A stretch of 64,000 bases of DNA from Polymorphobacter multimanifer (lineage in GTDB: Bacteria > Pseudomonadota > Alphaproteobacteria > Sphingomonadales > Sphingomonadaceae), in NCBI RefSeq assembly GCF_014205635.1, contig NZ_JACIIV010000021.1, positions 1-64,000 of the forward strand. Direction: 5' to 3'. The notes under the pieces are model-generated. The model ran no database searches. It was not told the DNA's origin and saw nothing but the letters and a program-made list of their open reading frames with translations. The position numbers and the translations under genes were made by a program. The stretch's first letter is position 1. Each line of letters begins with the position of its first letter. Positions 1 to 9,751 of this stretch are shown here, piece after piece.

Positions 1-102
1 ACCGCTTCGCTGTCCCAGGGGCGTCGAGCATCCCCAGTCTGCCCAGCCTCGTCAGGCTCGCTGCTGCCTAACGCCCGGCAATCTGCCCCGGTTACGATTC
101 CG

Positions 103-774
103 ATGGCCTTAAACTCGTCGTCAACAATGACTGATATCCAGCGTCCTTTCGTGCTGCTGCGTAGCGGTGCCATCATCGATCTCGCGGCGCCTGACCCCGG
201 CAGCTGGACTGACGAAGACCTTGCCGTCGGATTGTCACGTACCTTCCGCTGGGGTGGGCATTCGGCCTGGCCGCGCCCATTGTCAGTCGCACAGCATAGC
301 CTCGCAGTGCATGCGATCAGTGAAGCGATGTTCGGACCGCTTACCCCGCAGGCCGCGCTTTACGAGTTGCTCCACGATGCCGAGGAAGGCCTGATTGGGT
401 TTGACTGCATTGCGCCGCTCAAACCGTTTCTGGGCAAGCCATTTTCCGACATGTGCGAAAAGCTCAACCGCGCGGTCGCTTCACGCTACGGTCTCATGCC
501 TTTGATGGAAGCTTCTTGGCGTTGCCACAAAAAGGCCGATCGGATCGCGGCGGCCAGTGAAGCACTTCATGTCGTCAAATGGTCGCGCTATGAAATCCGC
601 ACATCGCTCAGCATCGCCGAAACACCGCTCGAGACCGATCCCCTCGACACGAGCGAGTTCCTCCCCTGGGAGCCTTGGCCAAGCGAATACGCTGCTGCGC
701 GCTGGCTGTCGGCGCTCGAGCATCAGTATCACCGGCTTTATTCCGCGACAGCTGTTTGCCGAGATCCATTGTGA
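103..774 (+). CDS. HD-domain phosphohydrolase (YfbR-like)
   Basis: Probable metal-dependent HD-superfamily hydrolase of the 5'-deoxynucleotidase/YfbR type. The first HD histidine is H65 in SVAQHSLAV and the His-Asp pair is H91-D92 in LLHDAEE, numbered from the first ATG. The total of 223 aa is normal for the small HD nucleotidases. The frame stays open to the left window edge, and a second ATG at 127 (MTDIQRPF) is the more usual start. Its stop overlaps the GTG start of the next gene, so the two are translationally coupled. Nucleotide hydrolysis is inferred from the family; the substrate is unknown. Confidence 0.75.
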   Translation: MALNSSSTMTDIQRPFVLLRSGAIIDLAAPDPGSWTDEDLAVGLSRTFRWGGHSAWPRPLSVAQHSLAVHAISEAMFGPLTPQAALYELLHDAEEGLIGFDCIAPLKPFLGKPFSDMCEKLNRAVASRYGLMPLMEASWRCHKKADRIAAASEALHVVKWSRYEIRTSLSIAETPLETDPLDTSEFLPWEPWPSEYAAARWLSALEHQYHRLYSATAVCRDPL

Positions 775-1688
775 CAACCGTTGGTTCGCGAACCAGCCTC
801 GAAGTCGAAGGTCGCGACCTCGTTGAATCGCTTCGCGGCAAATGGTCGAGCAATGGGAGCGGAGGGGGCGGCATGTGCTGCTGCCCGGCGCATAACGATA
901 CATCGCCGAGCCTGTCCGTCCGCGTCGGCGACCGCAGCCTTTTGTTTCATTGCTTCGCAGGCTGCGAAACCATTGACGTCATCCGCGCGCTGCGGCGCGG
1001 CGGTCAGGTCGGGAGGGACGGCCTTGGGGCAACCAACGAGGACCGACCCAAGAAAGCGTATACCGATAGCGGCATGGCGCTGCGCCTCTGGGACACAACC
1101 CATCCTGTCGCCGGCACGCTTGCCGAGGCCTATCTTGAGTACCGTGCCATCAGCATGCGCAGTGACCAGCTCCGCTTTCACCCCCGCGCGCAGCTCGGAA
1201 GCAAAGCTGACGCCCGGTTCTTGCCGGCACTGATTGCAGCCATTCGAGATGATTGCGGGCTTGTTGCCGTTCATCGGACGTTTCTGGATGAAAAAACAGG
1301 CTGGAAAGCAGACATTCGCGATCCGAAACGGCTGCTCGGCCGACCGGGCACCGGCGCAGTAAGGCTTCAGCCTGCCGGCGAAACGCTCGGCCTTGCCGAA
1401 GGCGTTGAGACTGCCATGTCGGCAAGCGAGCGACTTGGCTTCCCGGTCTGGGCCGTCGTTGGCAATGAACGGTTCGGGATCGTGTCGATACCGCCAATCG
1501 TGCGCCGACTGGTCATTTTACCCGACCCCGACAATGGCGGTCGCCGCGCCTGGCAGCTTGCCGCGCAAAGGTCGCGCGTTGCAAAAACGATCGAGTTGTT
1601 GCTGCCACCGCAGGCAGCTTCCAATGGCAAGGATGACTGGAATGCGATCGCCATGCGATTGAGAGGGGAGAAGGCAGCGGCCGATTGA
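771..1688 (+). CDS. CHC2 zinc-finger/Toprim domain protein (primase-like)
   Basis: 305 aa primase-related protein. Near the N terminus C38-x2-H41 and C61-x3-C65 form a CHC2-type zinc finger like that of DnaG and phage primases. Residues about 210-290 hold a Toprim domain, with GLAEGVETAMSA (catalytic Glu) and ILPDPDNGG (acidic cluster). The GTG start overlaps the preceding stop as GTGA, the best evidence for this start, although the frame is open further upstream. Such proteins are common on conjugative elements and may prime incoming single strands. There is no helicase domain, so it is not a full replicative primase-helicase. Confidence 0.75.
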   Translation: MTTVGSRTSLEVEGRDLVESLRGKWSSNGSGGGGMCCCPAHNDTSPSLSVRVGDRSLLFHCFAGCETIDVIRALRRGGQVGRDGLGATNEDRPKKAYTDSGMALRLWDTTHPVAGTLAEAYLEYRAISMRSDQLRFHPRAQLGSKADARFLPALIAAIRDDCGLVAVHRTFLDEKTGWKADIRDPKRLLGRPGTGAVRLQPAGETLGLAEGVETAMSASERLGFPVWAVVGNERFGIVSIPPIVRRLVILPDPDNGGRRAWQLAAQRSRVAKTIELLLPPQAASNGKDDWNAIAMRLRGEKAAAD

Positions 1689-1727
1689 GCCAGCCATGGT
1701 GGCAATGGCTCGACCGGAGACGACACC

Positions 1728-3722
1728 ATGACCATCCAGATGATCCAGGCGCGCAATTGTACCTTGAGCAAACAAAACGTCCGCCTCACCGCGGTCGAAG
1801 TCGGGCTCCAGGCCCAGCTTCAGGCCGATATCGCCGCGCGCGGCGTCTTGCAGAACCTGATCGGCTTTGCGGTTCCCAAAAAGACCGGCAAGTTCGAAAT
1901 CACTGCCGGCGGCCGTCGCCTGAGCAGCGTCCAGGCGCTGATTGCCGAAGGCGTGTTTCCCAAGGACTATGCCGTGCCGGTGCTGGTTCTCAACGACAGC
2001 AGCACGGCGGGCGAAACGAGCCTCGCCGAAAACTACCAGCGCCAGGCGATGAACCCGGCCGATGAATGCACGGCGTTTCGCCACTTCATCGAAGTTGATG
2101 GCGCGACGTGCGAAGACGTTGCCAAGCGCTTCGGCCTCACGGCGCGTTTCGTTGAAGGGCGCATCCGGCTTGCAAGCCTCGCAACAAATGTCTTCGAGGC
2201 GCTGCGCGATGGCAAGATCAGCCTCGATGCTGCCAAGGCCTATGGCACCACGACTGACATCGACCGGCAGGAAACGGTCTTTGCCCAGATGAGCAACAGC
2301 TATAATCGGCACGATGCCAACATCATCCGCCGGATGATGACCGATGAAACGATCAACAGCGATCATCGGCTCGCCAAACTGGTCGGTAGGGACGCCTATG
2401 TCGCTGCCGGCGGCCGCATCGAAAGCGACCTGTTCAGCGGGGATGAGGGCGAGATCTGGCTCGACAGCACACTTGTCGCAACTCTTGCCAACGAAAAGAT
2501 GGAAGCAGCAGCGGCAGCAGTCGAAGGCTTTGGGACTGTCCTGACCGTCCTCGATGGCCGCCCGGCCTGGGACCAGACGCAATATCTGCGCCCGGTTCAT
2601 ACAGCGCCAGTCGAACTGACCGACGCTGAAAAGCAGCGCATCATCGAGATCGAAGCCGAGATCGATGTCATCGAGGAGCTGGCCGAGAATGAAGGCCTGA
2701 ACGATGACGAGGATGCACGGTACGAGGCCCTGCGCGAAGAAGCCGACGCCATCGAGAACAAGACGGCCGAGGTTGATGCCGAAACCAAGGCGGTTGCAAC
2801 AGCGTTTCTGGTGATCAGCGATGATGGGACGCCGAAGCTCTACGAGCGGGTGTTCATCGATCCGCAGACCACCCGCACCACAGCAGAAGATGGCTCGGTC
2901 GTCATTGGCAGAACCGAAGACGACGACAAGGACAGCGGCAAGCCGGTCATCGGCAAGGTGCTTCGCGATGAACTGGCCGTCCAGCGCACGCAGTTGCTGG
3001 CGCTGCACGTCGCCAATGACGCCGGCACTGCCATCGATCTGGCGATCTTCCTTCTCGCCGATCGCGAAACCAAGACCGGCTACGGCTACAACAGTGGCTC
3101 GACCCTTTCTGGCGGCTCGCCGGGCCGCGTGCCGTTCGGCTTCAAACCCGAAGGCGCGGCGATCGACGCACTCCAGACCTTCCATGGCGGTCTTCGCCAT
3201 GGCTGGACCGAGCACAAGGACATCGGCACCCGCTTCGATGCCTTTCGCGCCCTCGACGCCGAACATCGCGGTGCCTGGGCGGGCTGGACGGTGGCACGCA
3301 CCCTCGAGGCCACTTTGGTAGACGAGGTGAACGCGCCGCTTCACAACCTGCTTGGTCGCAATCTTGGCATCGACGTCGCTGCCTGGTGGCGCCCGACCGC
3401 GGCCAACTACTTCGGCCGGGTGCGCAAATCGGCGGTTCTCGAAACCCTCGAAGCCATCGGCGGCACCGAGCTGAAGAGCCGCTACGCCAATGCCAAGAAG
3501 GGCGACATCGCAGCCGCCGCCGAAAAGCTTTGCGCCGGCGCATCGATTGTCGAAGCCAAGATCAGGGAGGCCGCACTGGCCTGGGTCCCCGACGTCATGA
3601 TGTTCACCACGGAGGCCGGGATTGCTGATGAGGCCGGCGAGCCGGGCGCCGATACCGAAGTCGAAGCCGGTACGGTGACCACGGATGATGCCGAAGGCGA
3701 CGATCTCGAAAAAGCCGCCTGA
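1728..3722 (+). CDS. ParB-like N-terminal domain protein
   Basis: 664 aa. Residues about 1-100 match the ParB/Srx-type domain (GGRRLSSVQAL, then AENYQRQAMNPADECTAF, the ParB box with Glu-Asn and Arg). About 110-160 are a KorB-like helix-turn-helix (DVAKRFGLTARFVEGRIRLA). An acidic coiled-coil stretch follows at about 300-350, and the C-terminal half is unrecognised. There is no ParA next to it, so a partition role is not supported. Large orphan ParB-like proteins are typical of plasmid leading regions, YubM of F being one example. It starts 39 bp after the Toprim gene and is followed by a terminator. Confidence 0.75.
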   Translation: MTIQMIQARNCTLSKQNVRLTAVEVGLQAQLQADIAARGVLQNLIGFAVPKKTGKFEITAGGRRLSSVQALIAEGVFPKDYAVPVLVLNDSSTAGETSLAENYQRQAMNPADECTAFRHFIEVDGATCEDVAKRFGLTARFVEGRIRLASLATNVFEALRDGKISLDAAKAYGTTTDIDRQETVFAQMSNSYNRHDANIIRRMMTDETINSDHRLAKLVGRDAYVAAGGRIESDLFSGDEGEIWLDSTLVATLANEKMEAAAAAVEGFGTVLTVLDGRPAWDQTQYLRPVHTAPVELTDAEKQRIIEIEAEIDVIEELAENEGLNDDEDARYEALREEADAIENKTAEVDAETKAVATAFLVISDDGTPKLYERVFIDPQTTRTTAEDGSVVIGRTEDDDKDSGKPVIGKVLRDELAVQRTQLLALHVANDAGTAIDLAIFLLADRETKTGYGYNSGSTLSGGSPGRVPFGFKPEGAAIDALQTFHGGLRHGWTEHKDIGTRFDAFRALDAEHRGAWAGWTVARTLEATLVDEVNAPLHNLLGRNLGIDVAAWWRPTAANYFGRVRKSAVLETLEAIGGTELKSRYANAKKGDIAAAAEKLCAGASIVEAKIREAALAWVPDVMMFTTEAGIADEAGEPGADTEVEAGTVTTDDAEGDDLEKAA

Positions 3723-3745
3723 CCCGTTTCCTGAGCGTCCAGCTG

Positions 3746-3774
3746 GGGAGTCGTCGCGAGACGGCTCCCTTTTT
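3746..3774 (+). terminator. Rho-independent terminator after the ParB-like gene
   Basis: Stem GGGAGTCGTC / GACGGCTCCC (one G-T pair) with a GCGA tetraloop, followed by a run of five T. It lies 24 bp past the ParB-like stop codon and closes the HD-Toprim-ParB transcription unit. Confidence 0.8.
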
Positions 3775-3928
3775 CTAGGGCATATGACAATAGGCCTTGC
3801 AGCGGCAGGCGGCCTCGTTGCCGGCTTTGGCGTTATGACCGGCATGATCGTGGTCGATTGTGGCCAATGATGCTTGGCGACGCACCAAGGATGTAATACA
3901 ATGTAGCATACCACTGGAGGATACGAAG

Positions 3929-4174
3929 ATGACCCAACGTGAAGGTCTGGCAAGCGTCAACCTGGGCGCAACCAAGGCTATCGGCCAGCGGCTCGTGACT
4001 GAAGGAAGATTTGAAAATCTGTCCGAGGCGTGCCGGGCTGGCCTGCGGCGGCTCGAGGACGATGCCCGGGTCATCGACCGGCTCGTGTCGCTTGGGCAGG
4101 AAGGAATGGCGTCGGGTATCGACGAAAGTTTCGACGTCGACAGCTTTGTTGATGAAATGTCAGCCACGACGTGA
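3929..4174 (+). CDS. parD: ParD-family antitoxin (module 1)
   Basis: 81 aa antitoxin. The N-terminal half (ASVNLGATKAIGQRLVTEGRFENLSEACRAGLRRLE) is a ribbon-helix-helix DNA-binding and dimerisation domain. The acidic tail (GIDESFDVDSFVDEM) is the toxin-binding segment. I chose ATG 3929 because GGAGG stands nine bases upstream at 3916-3920; an upstream ATG in frame lacks a site. It overlaps the toxin start as GTGA, the usual coupling that keeps antitoxin in excess. The complex presumably represses its own promoter in 3875-3915. Confidence 0.85.
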   Translation: MTQREGLASVNLGATKAIGQRLVTEGRFENLSEACRAGLRRLEDDARVIDRLVSLGQEGMASGIDESFDVDSFVDEMSATT

Positions 4175-4464
4175 AGCTGGCCTGGTCAAACCTGGCGCGA
4201 CAGGAAATGCAGGCACTTCAGCGCTACTCGGTCGACAACTGGGGCGCCGTTGTGGCCCGCCGCTATCTTGAAGACGTTCGCGATGCAGCAAAATTAGCGG
4301 CGGAACACCCCGAACGAACAAAGCCGCTGCGGGGCCAATTTCGTATTCAGCGCGTGCGATCGCATTATCTTATCCTCGAAGTCGATCCCGCAGCGCAACG
4401 AGTGACGGTCGCGAGGATCCTGCACGGTGCAATGGATATCGAACGGCATCTGCCCGAGGCATAG
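4171..4464 (+). CDS. parE: ParE/RelE-superfamily toxin (module 1)
   Basis: 97 aa, normal for ParE. It begins KLAWSNLARQEMQAL and has the typical mid-protein YLEDVRDAAKLAAEHPERTKPLRG, ending VARILHGAMDIERHL, the conserved C-terminal ParE signature. Members poison DNA gyrase or, in RelE-like cases, translation; which applies here is not visible. GTG start overlapping the antitoxin stop. Confidence 0.85.
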   Translation: MKLAWSNLARQEMQALQRYSVDNWGAVVARRYLEDVRDAAKLAAEHPERTKPLRGQFRIQRVRSHYLILEVDPAAQRVTVARILHGAMDIERHLPEA

Positions 4465-4665
4465 CCAGCGAGTTCGTGTCCCCGCCCAAGGCGACGTTTA
4501 TGATTACCTGAGCGCCATGCTCGAACAGACCGTCAGATGTGTCTGGCGTGTTTGGCAACGCGGCGGACACGAGGCGGCGCGCCCACAGATGGAATTCTGA
4601 GAGCAGAGAAGGCGGCAGCCTGTTGACCCGGCGATCCACAGCCCGGGCACGCCAGGAGACGCCCG

Positions 4666-7600
4666 ATGACCATGCAGCTCGACCTCGTCCCGACAATCAA
4701 CAGCACAGCGCGCAAAGCCGATCTCTTGATCAAGGTCGCCCAGCTGATCGCTGCCCGTCTGAAAGCCCGCACCGAAATCAGCCGCCGGGACCTGACCGGG
4801 TTCATGGAAAGCGCGTTCGGCACCAGCGATGCCAGCGGCGCATGGTCGATGCGTGATGCCTATGACGCCGCCGAGGTGGCACAGGTGCTGCTTCAACTCG
4901 CCGAGACGAGCGACGTATTCGCTCCCGCCAGCCCCCAATCCTCGCTCGGGGCGATCGAGGGCTTGAGCTACCTTTTGCCGACGCAGACCTACCGGTCCGA
5001 AACCCAGGTTGCCCTCCAGCAGTTTTCGACACCGGCGCCGCTCGCCTTTATCGCCGGCTTCGCTGCCCGGATGGGCAAGGGCGATACCGTCATCGAACCG
5101 TCCGCCGGAACGGGCCTGCTCGCTGTTCAAGCCGTTCTTGCCGGCGCCAATGTGCTGCTCAACGAACTCGACGACCAGCGTGCCGCCTTGCTCGCGCGCG
5201 TCTTCCAGCGGCTCAGCTTGACCCGCCACGATGCGGCGCAGATTCACGACCACATCCGCGAGCCAGTATCGGTCGTGCTGATGAACCCGCCCTATTCCAA
5301 ATCCGCCGGGATCGGCGACGACGCCTTCGCCGGCGCCCGGCATTTGCGCGCTGCCTTGATGACGCTCGTCGATGGCGGGCGCTGCGTCGCCATCATGCCG
5401 TCATGGTTCTCGCCCGACGCCAGCGGCGCTGCTGGCTACGGCGCTGTCGCCAAGGTTGTGCCGCCGACCTTTGACATGCTTTGCGATGGCAAATTCTACG
5501 CCAAGCACGGCACGGGCATTACCGTGCGTATCCTGGTCTACGACAAAGGTCGTACAAGCGAGACCGTCCGCGCCGTCGCCACCCATTACAGCGAAGCGAT
5601 GCACAAGATCGCCCTTGTTCCGGAGCGTCTGCCATTCGTTCTGCCTGCGACCAAAATGGCTCCGCACGTCGCTGTGACTCCGACGATCAAGCCCGCCGTC
5701 CGCAGCGCCAGCCTTCTGGCCTCGTCCGCGACGAAGAAGCCGATCGCCCCGCGCCCGCCGCAGCTTGACTTGAGCGGCGGCGATGCTTGCGAAATTCCCT
5801 ATACCTCGCGCACCAAAATCCGCGCCAGCGCTGCCCCTGTCGGCATCTATGTGCCCTATCGTGTCGCCCGTATCGACTTCGAGAATGCAACCGACCACCC
5901 GACACCGCTGGTTGAATCGCTTGCCATGGCGTCGATCGCGCCGCCGCCGGCCAACTATCGCCCCAAGCTGCCACTCCTTGCTTCCCGCGCCCTGTCAGCA
6001 GCGCAACTCGAGACGCTGATCTATGCCGGCCAATCGTTCGAACGCGACCTGCCCGGACGCTACCAGGCGGATGAGCATGGCCTCCAACTGACCGAGCATG
6101 CCGAAGGTGCCGCCTATCGGGCGGGGTTCTTCCTCGGCGACGGCACCGGAGCCGGCAAGGGTCGCCAGGTCGCCGGTATCGTGATGGACCAATGGTCGAA
6201 GGGCAATCGCCGCCATGTCTGGGTCTCGAAATCCGCCGCCTTGCTCGAGGACGCCCGCCGCGATTGGGCGGCGCTCGGCGGCATCGGGATCGACATCCAG
6301 AGCCTGACCGATTGGGGGCTGGGTGATCCCGTCACCATGGATTGCGGCATCCTGTTCACGACCTATGCAACGCTGCGGTCGTCGCGCCCTGACAAAGGGA
6401 GCCGTCTTGACCAGATATTGAAATGGTTGGGGGCAGGGGACGCAGAAGTGCCGGAACTTGCACCCGCGTTCGAAGGCCTGATCGTCTTTGATGAAGCGCA
6501 TGCCATGGCCAATGCCGCTGGTTCCGCCAGCACGCGCGGCCCGGTCAAGGGGTCCGAGCAGGGCATCTGCGGCGTCCGCCTCCAGCATCTGCTGCCGCGC
6601 GCCCGCATCCTCTACGTCTCGGCGACAGGCGCGACCGACATCGCCAACCTTGCTTATGCGACCCGCCTTGGCTTGTGGGGCACCGGCACTGCGTTCGAAT
6701 CCCGCGAGATCTTCATGACGCAGATGCGGGAAGGCGGCATGGCAGCAATGGAACTCGTTGCCCGCGACCTGAAGGCGCTCGGCCTCTACACCTCCCGCGC
6801 GCTGTCGTTCGAGGGCGTCGAATACGACATCCTCGATCACCAGCTGACGCCGGCGCAGATCAGCATTTACGATACTTATTGCGACGCCTGGGAGATTATC
6901 CACCAGAACCTCGATATCATCCTCGAGGCCACCAACGTCGTCGACGCCATGTCGGGCAAGACCCTCAACGGTAATGCCAAGGGTGCGGCGCTCTCCCGGT
7001 TCGAAAGCACCAAGCAGCGCTTCTTCGGCCAGATGCTGACCGCGATGAAGCTGCCAAGCCTGATCCCCGCGATTGAGGCCGACCTTGCCCGCGGCGATGC
7101 CGTTGTCATCCAGCTTGTCTCGACCGCCGAAGCCATGCTCGGGCGGCGCCTGGCCGACCTGTCGCCCGAGGAACGCGCCTCGCTCGATATCGAGCTGTCC
7201 CCGCGTGAATATGTGATCGACTATCTGACCAACGCCTTTCCAACCCGCGCCATGGAGATCTACACCGACGCCGAAGGCTTCCTGCGCTCGCGCCCGGCGC
7301 ATGACGAGGATGGCAATCCGCTGATCAGCAGCGAGGCGGTTGCTGCGCGTGACCGGCTGATCGAACAGCTTTGCGCCCTGCCGGCAGTCTCGGCCGCGCT
7401 CGATGAAATCATCAAGCACTTCAGTGCCGACATGGTCGCCGAGGTCACCGGGCGCACCAAGCGCCTCATCACCGACCGCAATGGCAACCAGAAGCTCGAA
7501 AGCCGCAGCCCCCGCACCAATCTGGCGGAAACCTCGGCATTCATGGACGGCGCCAAGCGCATCATCGTATTTTCGGACGCCGGCGGCACCGGGCGCAGCT

Positions 7601-9009
7601 ACCATGCCGACAAGGGCGCCCGGAACCAGGCGCGGCGCATCCATTATCTGCTCGAGCCGGGCTGGCGGGCCGATGCTGCCATCCAGGGGCTTGGCCGCTC
7701 GCACCGGACCCATCAAGCCTCAGCACCGCTGTTCCGGCCGGTCACCACCGATGTGAAAGGCGAGAAGCGCTTCATCTCGACAATCGCGCGCCGCCTCGAC
7801 AGCCTTGGCGCCCTGACCCGCGGCCAGCGTCAGACCGGCGGCCAAAACCTGTTCAATGCGGCCGACAATCTCGAAAGCGCCCATGCCAAGGAAGCGCTGA
7901 ACCGCTGGTATCACCTCCTCTACGAAAAGAAGCTGACCAGCATCGACTTCGCGACGTTCGAGCGGAAGTCGGGGCTGAAGCTAACGGACGTGGACGGCGG
8001 CGGCTTGAAAGACGATCTGCCGCCGATCCAGCGCTGGCTTAACCGCCTGCTCGCCTTCCCAATCGCGCTGCAGAACGCCGTGTTCGACGAGTATCTCGGG
8101 CTCGTCGAGGCCCGCATCGATGCGCTGCGCGAAGCTGGCAAGCTCGATGTCGGCGTCGAGACGATCGTTGCCGAACGCATGGTCGAGATCGAACGCCATC
8201 TGCTTCGGCGCGATGTTGATACCGGTGCCGAAAGCCACCTGCTCCGCCTCGAGATGCACTTTCGTCCGCGCATCCTGTCATTCGAGCGGATGATGGCAAC
8301 AAGCGGGACACGCCGCGGTGTCCGCTGGCTCCGCAACGGCCGGTCCCACATGGTCGCAGCGGCTGTGCCAGGCGTCAGCGTCATGGCTGACGACGGTGCC
8401 GTGCTGCCGGTCGAGCATCTGATCCGGCCGACTAAAGCCGAGCGCATCAAACGGTCGACCCTCGAAGAAAGCCACTGGGAGGAAATCGAGCTCGGCATGT
8501 TCGAGCCGCTCTGGCACGCCGAAGCAGCTGCCGCCGCTGAACGCATGGAGATCGAGACGATCAACATCGCCACCGGGCTCTTGCTGCCGATCTGGAACAA
8601 GCTGCCCCGCGACGAGGTGCGCGTCTGGCGCATTGCCGACAAAGCTGGTCAATCGTGGCTCGGCCGCATCGTTCCCGACGCCGACCTTGGCGAACTTTCG
8701 ACCAAGCTCGGCATCGCCATCAAGATCGATGTCGATCCAGAGGTGCTCGTGAAATCTGCCATCGCACAAGGCCGCAAGGTCGACCTGCCAGGCACGGAGA
8801 TGTCGATCTGGCCCTCACTGGTCAACGGCAGCCGCCGCATCGAGCTGAAGGGGTTCGCGCCCGAGAAGCTCGATTGGTACAAATCGCTCGGCGGCTTCAC
8901 CGAGATCATCTCCTACAAGACCCGATTGTTCCTGCCGGCGGACAGGGCAGCCGGGATTATATCGACGGTCATTGACCGCGACGCGCCGCACCAGTTGGCC
9001 GCGGCATAA
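4666..9009 (+). CDS. Strawberry-notch family methyltransferase-helicase
   Basis: 1447 aa. The N-terminal part is a class I SAM-dependent DNA methyltransferase, with motif I EPSAGTGLLA near residue 143 and catalytic NPPY at 207-210, typical of N6-adenine methylases. The central part is an SF2-type NTPase related to strawberry notch: Walker A region GDGTGAGKGRQ at about 491 and DEAH at 609-612. After it comes the strawberry-notch C-terminal helicase domain (FSDAGGTGRSYHAD, QGLGRSHRTHQ). An AGGAGA site precedes the ATG. The fusion suggests it modifies or remodels DNA during plasmid establishment, possibly as an anti-restriction or anti-defence factor; that role is inferred. A decayed copy of its last 117 bp lies at 9752-9868. 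Confidence 0.85.
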   Translation: MTMQLDLVPTINSTARKADLLIKVAQLIAARLKARTEISRRDLTGFMESAFGTSDASGAWSMRDAYDAAEVAQVLLQLAETSDVFAPASPQSSLGAIEGLSYLLPTQTYRSETQVALQQFSTPAPLAFIAGFAARMGKGDTVIEPSAGTGLLAVQAVLAGANVLLNELDDQRAALLARVFQRLSLTRHDAAQIHDHIREPVSVVLMNPPYSKSAGIGDDAFAGARHLRAALMTLVDGGRCVAIMPSWFSPDASGAAGYGAVAKVVPPTFDMLCDGKFYAKHGTGITVRILVYDKGRTSETVRAVATHYSEAMHKIALVPERLPFVLPATKMAPHVAVTPTIKPAVRSASLLASSATKKPIAPRPPQLDLSGGDACEIPYTSRTKIRASAAPVGIYVPYRVARIDFENATDHPTPLVESLAMASIAPPPANYRPKLPLLASRALSAAQLETLIYAGQSFERDLPGRYQADEHGLQLTEHAEGAAYRAGFFLGDGTGAGKGRQVAGIVMDQWSKGNRRHVWVSKSAALLEDARRDWAALGGIGIDIQSLTDWGLGDPVTMDCGILFTTYATLRSSRPDKGSRLDQILKWLGAGDAEVPELAPAFEGLIVFDEAHAMANAAGSASTRGPVKGSEQGICGVRLQHLLPRARILYVSATGATDIANLAYATRLGLWGTGTAFESREIFMTQMREGGMAAMELVARDLKALGLYTSRALSFEGVEYDILDHQLTPAQISIYDTYCDAWEIIHQNLDIILEATNVVDAMSGKTLNGNAKGAALSRFESTKQRFFGQMLTAMKLPSLIPAIEADLARGDAVVIQLVSTAEAMLGRRLADLSPEERASLDIELSPREYVIDYLTNAFPTRAMEIYTDAEGFLRSRPAHDEDGNPLISSEAVAARDRLIEQLCALPAVSAALDEIIKHFSADMVAEVTGRTKRLITDRNGNQKLESRSPRTNLAETSAFMDGAKRIIVFSDAGGTGRSYHADKGARNQARRIHYLLEPGWRADAAIQGLGRSHRTHQASAPLFRPVTTDVKGEKRFISTIARRLDSLGALTRGQRQTGGQNLFNAADNLESAHAKEALNRWYHLLYEKKLTSIDFATFERKSGLKLTDVDGGGLKDDLPPIQRWLNRLLAFPIALQNAVFDEYLGLVEARIDALREAGKLDVGVETIVAERMVEIERHLLRRDVDTGAESHLLRLEMHFRPRILSFERMMATSGTRRGVRWLRNGRSHMVAAAVPGVSVMADDGAVLPVEHLIRPTKAERIKRSTLEESHWEEIELGMFEPLWHAEAAAAAERMEIETINIATGLLLPIWNKLPRDEVRVWRIADKAGQSWLGRIVPDADLGELSTKLGIAIKIDVDPEVLVKSAIAQGRKVDLPGTEMSIWPSLVNGSRRIELKGFAPEKLDWYKSLGGFTEIISYKTRLFLPADRAAGIISTVIDRDAPHQLAAA

Positions 9010-9075
9010 TACCGACAAAACTATCGCGCGGCACCAATTCGTATGATAAAGTATGCACACATTTGGAGATGTCCC

Positions 9076-9351
9076 ATGTCGACGATTGAACGCCTGACGA
9101 TCACCGTGCCCGCCGAAATGGCGGCAACGGTCCGCAATGCCGTAGAAGCCGGCGACTATGCCTCGACGAGCGAAGTGGTGCGCGAAGCCTTGCGGGACTG
9201 GACGCGCCTTCATGACACCGAGCGTCGTGAACTGGAGACGCTACGGGAAGCTATCCGTGTCGGTCTGGACAGTGGCCCGGGCATCCCGGCCGACCAGGTG
9301 TATGCCGAGCTGCACGCTATCATCGCCGAACGCCGGGCAGCGCAAATCTAA
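9076..9351 (+). CDS. parD: ParD-family antitoxin (module 2)
   Basis: 91 aa ParD/CC2985-type antitoxin: RHH domain ERLTITVPAEMAATVRNAVEAGDYASTSEVVREALRDW followed by a helical tail that wraps the toxin. ATG 9076 has TGGAGAT nearby upstream; the in-frame ATG at 9043 would place residues within the probable promoter. It precedes a ParE gene by 24 bp. The AT-rich stretch 9040-9066 is the likely autoregulated promoter. Confidence 0.88.
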   Translation: MSTIERLTITVPAEMAATVRNAVEAGDYASTSEVVREALRDWTRLHDTERRELETLREAIRVGLDSGPGIPADQVYAELHAIIAERRAAQI

Positions 9352-9375
9352 AGAATCCGGACAGCGGCAACCTCC

Positions 9376-9669
9376 ATGAAACGCCTCGTCTACCTGCCTG
9401 CGGCGCTTGCCGACTTGAAGGCGATCACATTGTTCATTGCCGATGATAATCCCGATCGCGCAATCAGTTTCGTCGATGAACTCCAGAGCACCGCTGCTGA
9501 AACCGCCCGGCGACCGGCAAGCTTTCCGGCGCGCGACGACCTTGCGCCGGGTCTTCGCGCGGCTCGTCACGGTCGATACCTGATCTTCTTTCAGGAGATC
9601 GCCGATCAGATCCAGATCGTCCGCGTCCTGCACGGCGCCAGAGACTTACAGCGGTTATTCAACGGCTGA
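9376..9669 (+). CDS. parE: ParE-family toxin (module 2)
   Basis: 97 aa toxin. MKRLVYLPAALADLKAITLFIADDNP is the typical ParE N terminus, GLRAARHGRYLIFFQ the central strand pair, and RVLHGARDLQRLF the conserved end. It pairs with the antitoxin 24 bp upstream. The module sits between the intact strawberry-notch gene and a decayed copy of that gene's 3' end, which suggests the module arrived with a duplication. Confidence 0.88.
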   Translation: MKRLVYLPAALADLKAITLFIADDNPDRAISFVDELQSTAAETARRPASFPARDDLAPGLRAARHGRYLIFFQEIADQIQIVRVLHGARDLQRLFNG

Positions 9670-9751
9670 TGAAGGACATCTGAAGGGATCACCCAGAGGA
9701 CAGCAGGCGATCAGCGGTCAGCGCCGCCGCCCCTGTTGGTAAAAAACGCCA

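Noticed and set aside
1728-3722. Reading the ParB-like gene as a plasmid partition locus
   Set aside because: There is no parA neighbour and no parS-like repeat array was seen nearby.
1518-3953. A very long open frame on the minus strand opposite the Toprim and ParB-like genes
   Set aside because: It is the antisense of two convincing + strand genes in GC-rich DNA; no domain is recognisable in it and it lacks a ribosome site.
5995-7716. A 573-codon minus-strand frame inside the strawberry-notch gene
   Set aside because: It is antisense to the helicase domain, and its composition follows the complementary codon pattern. No motif.
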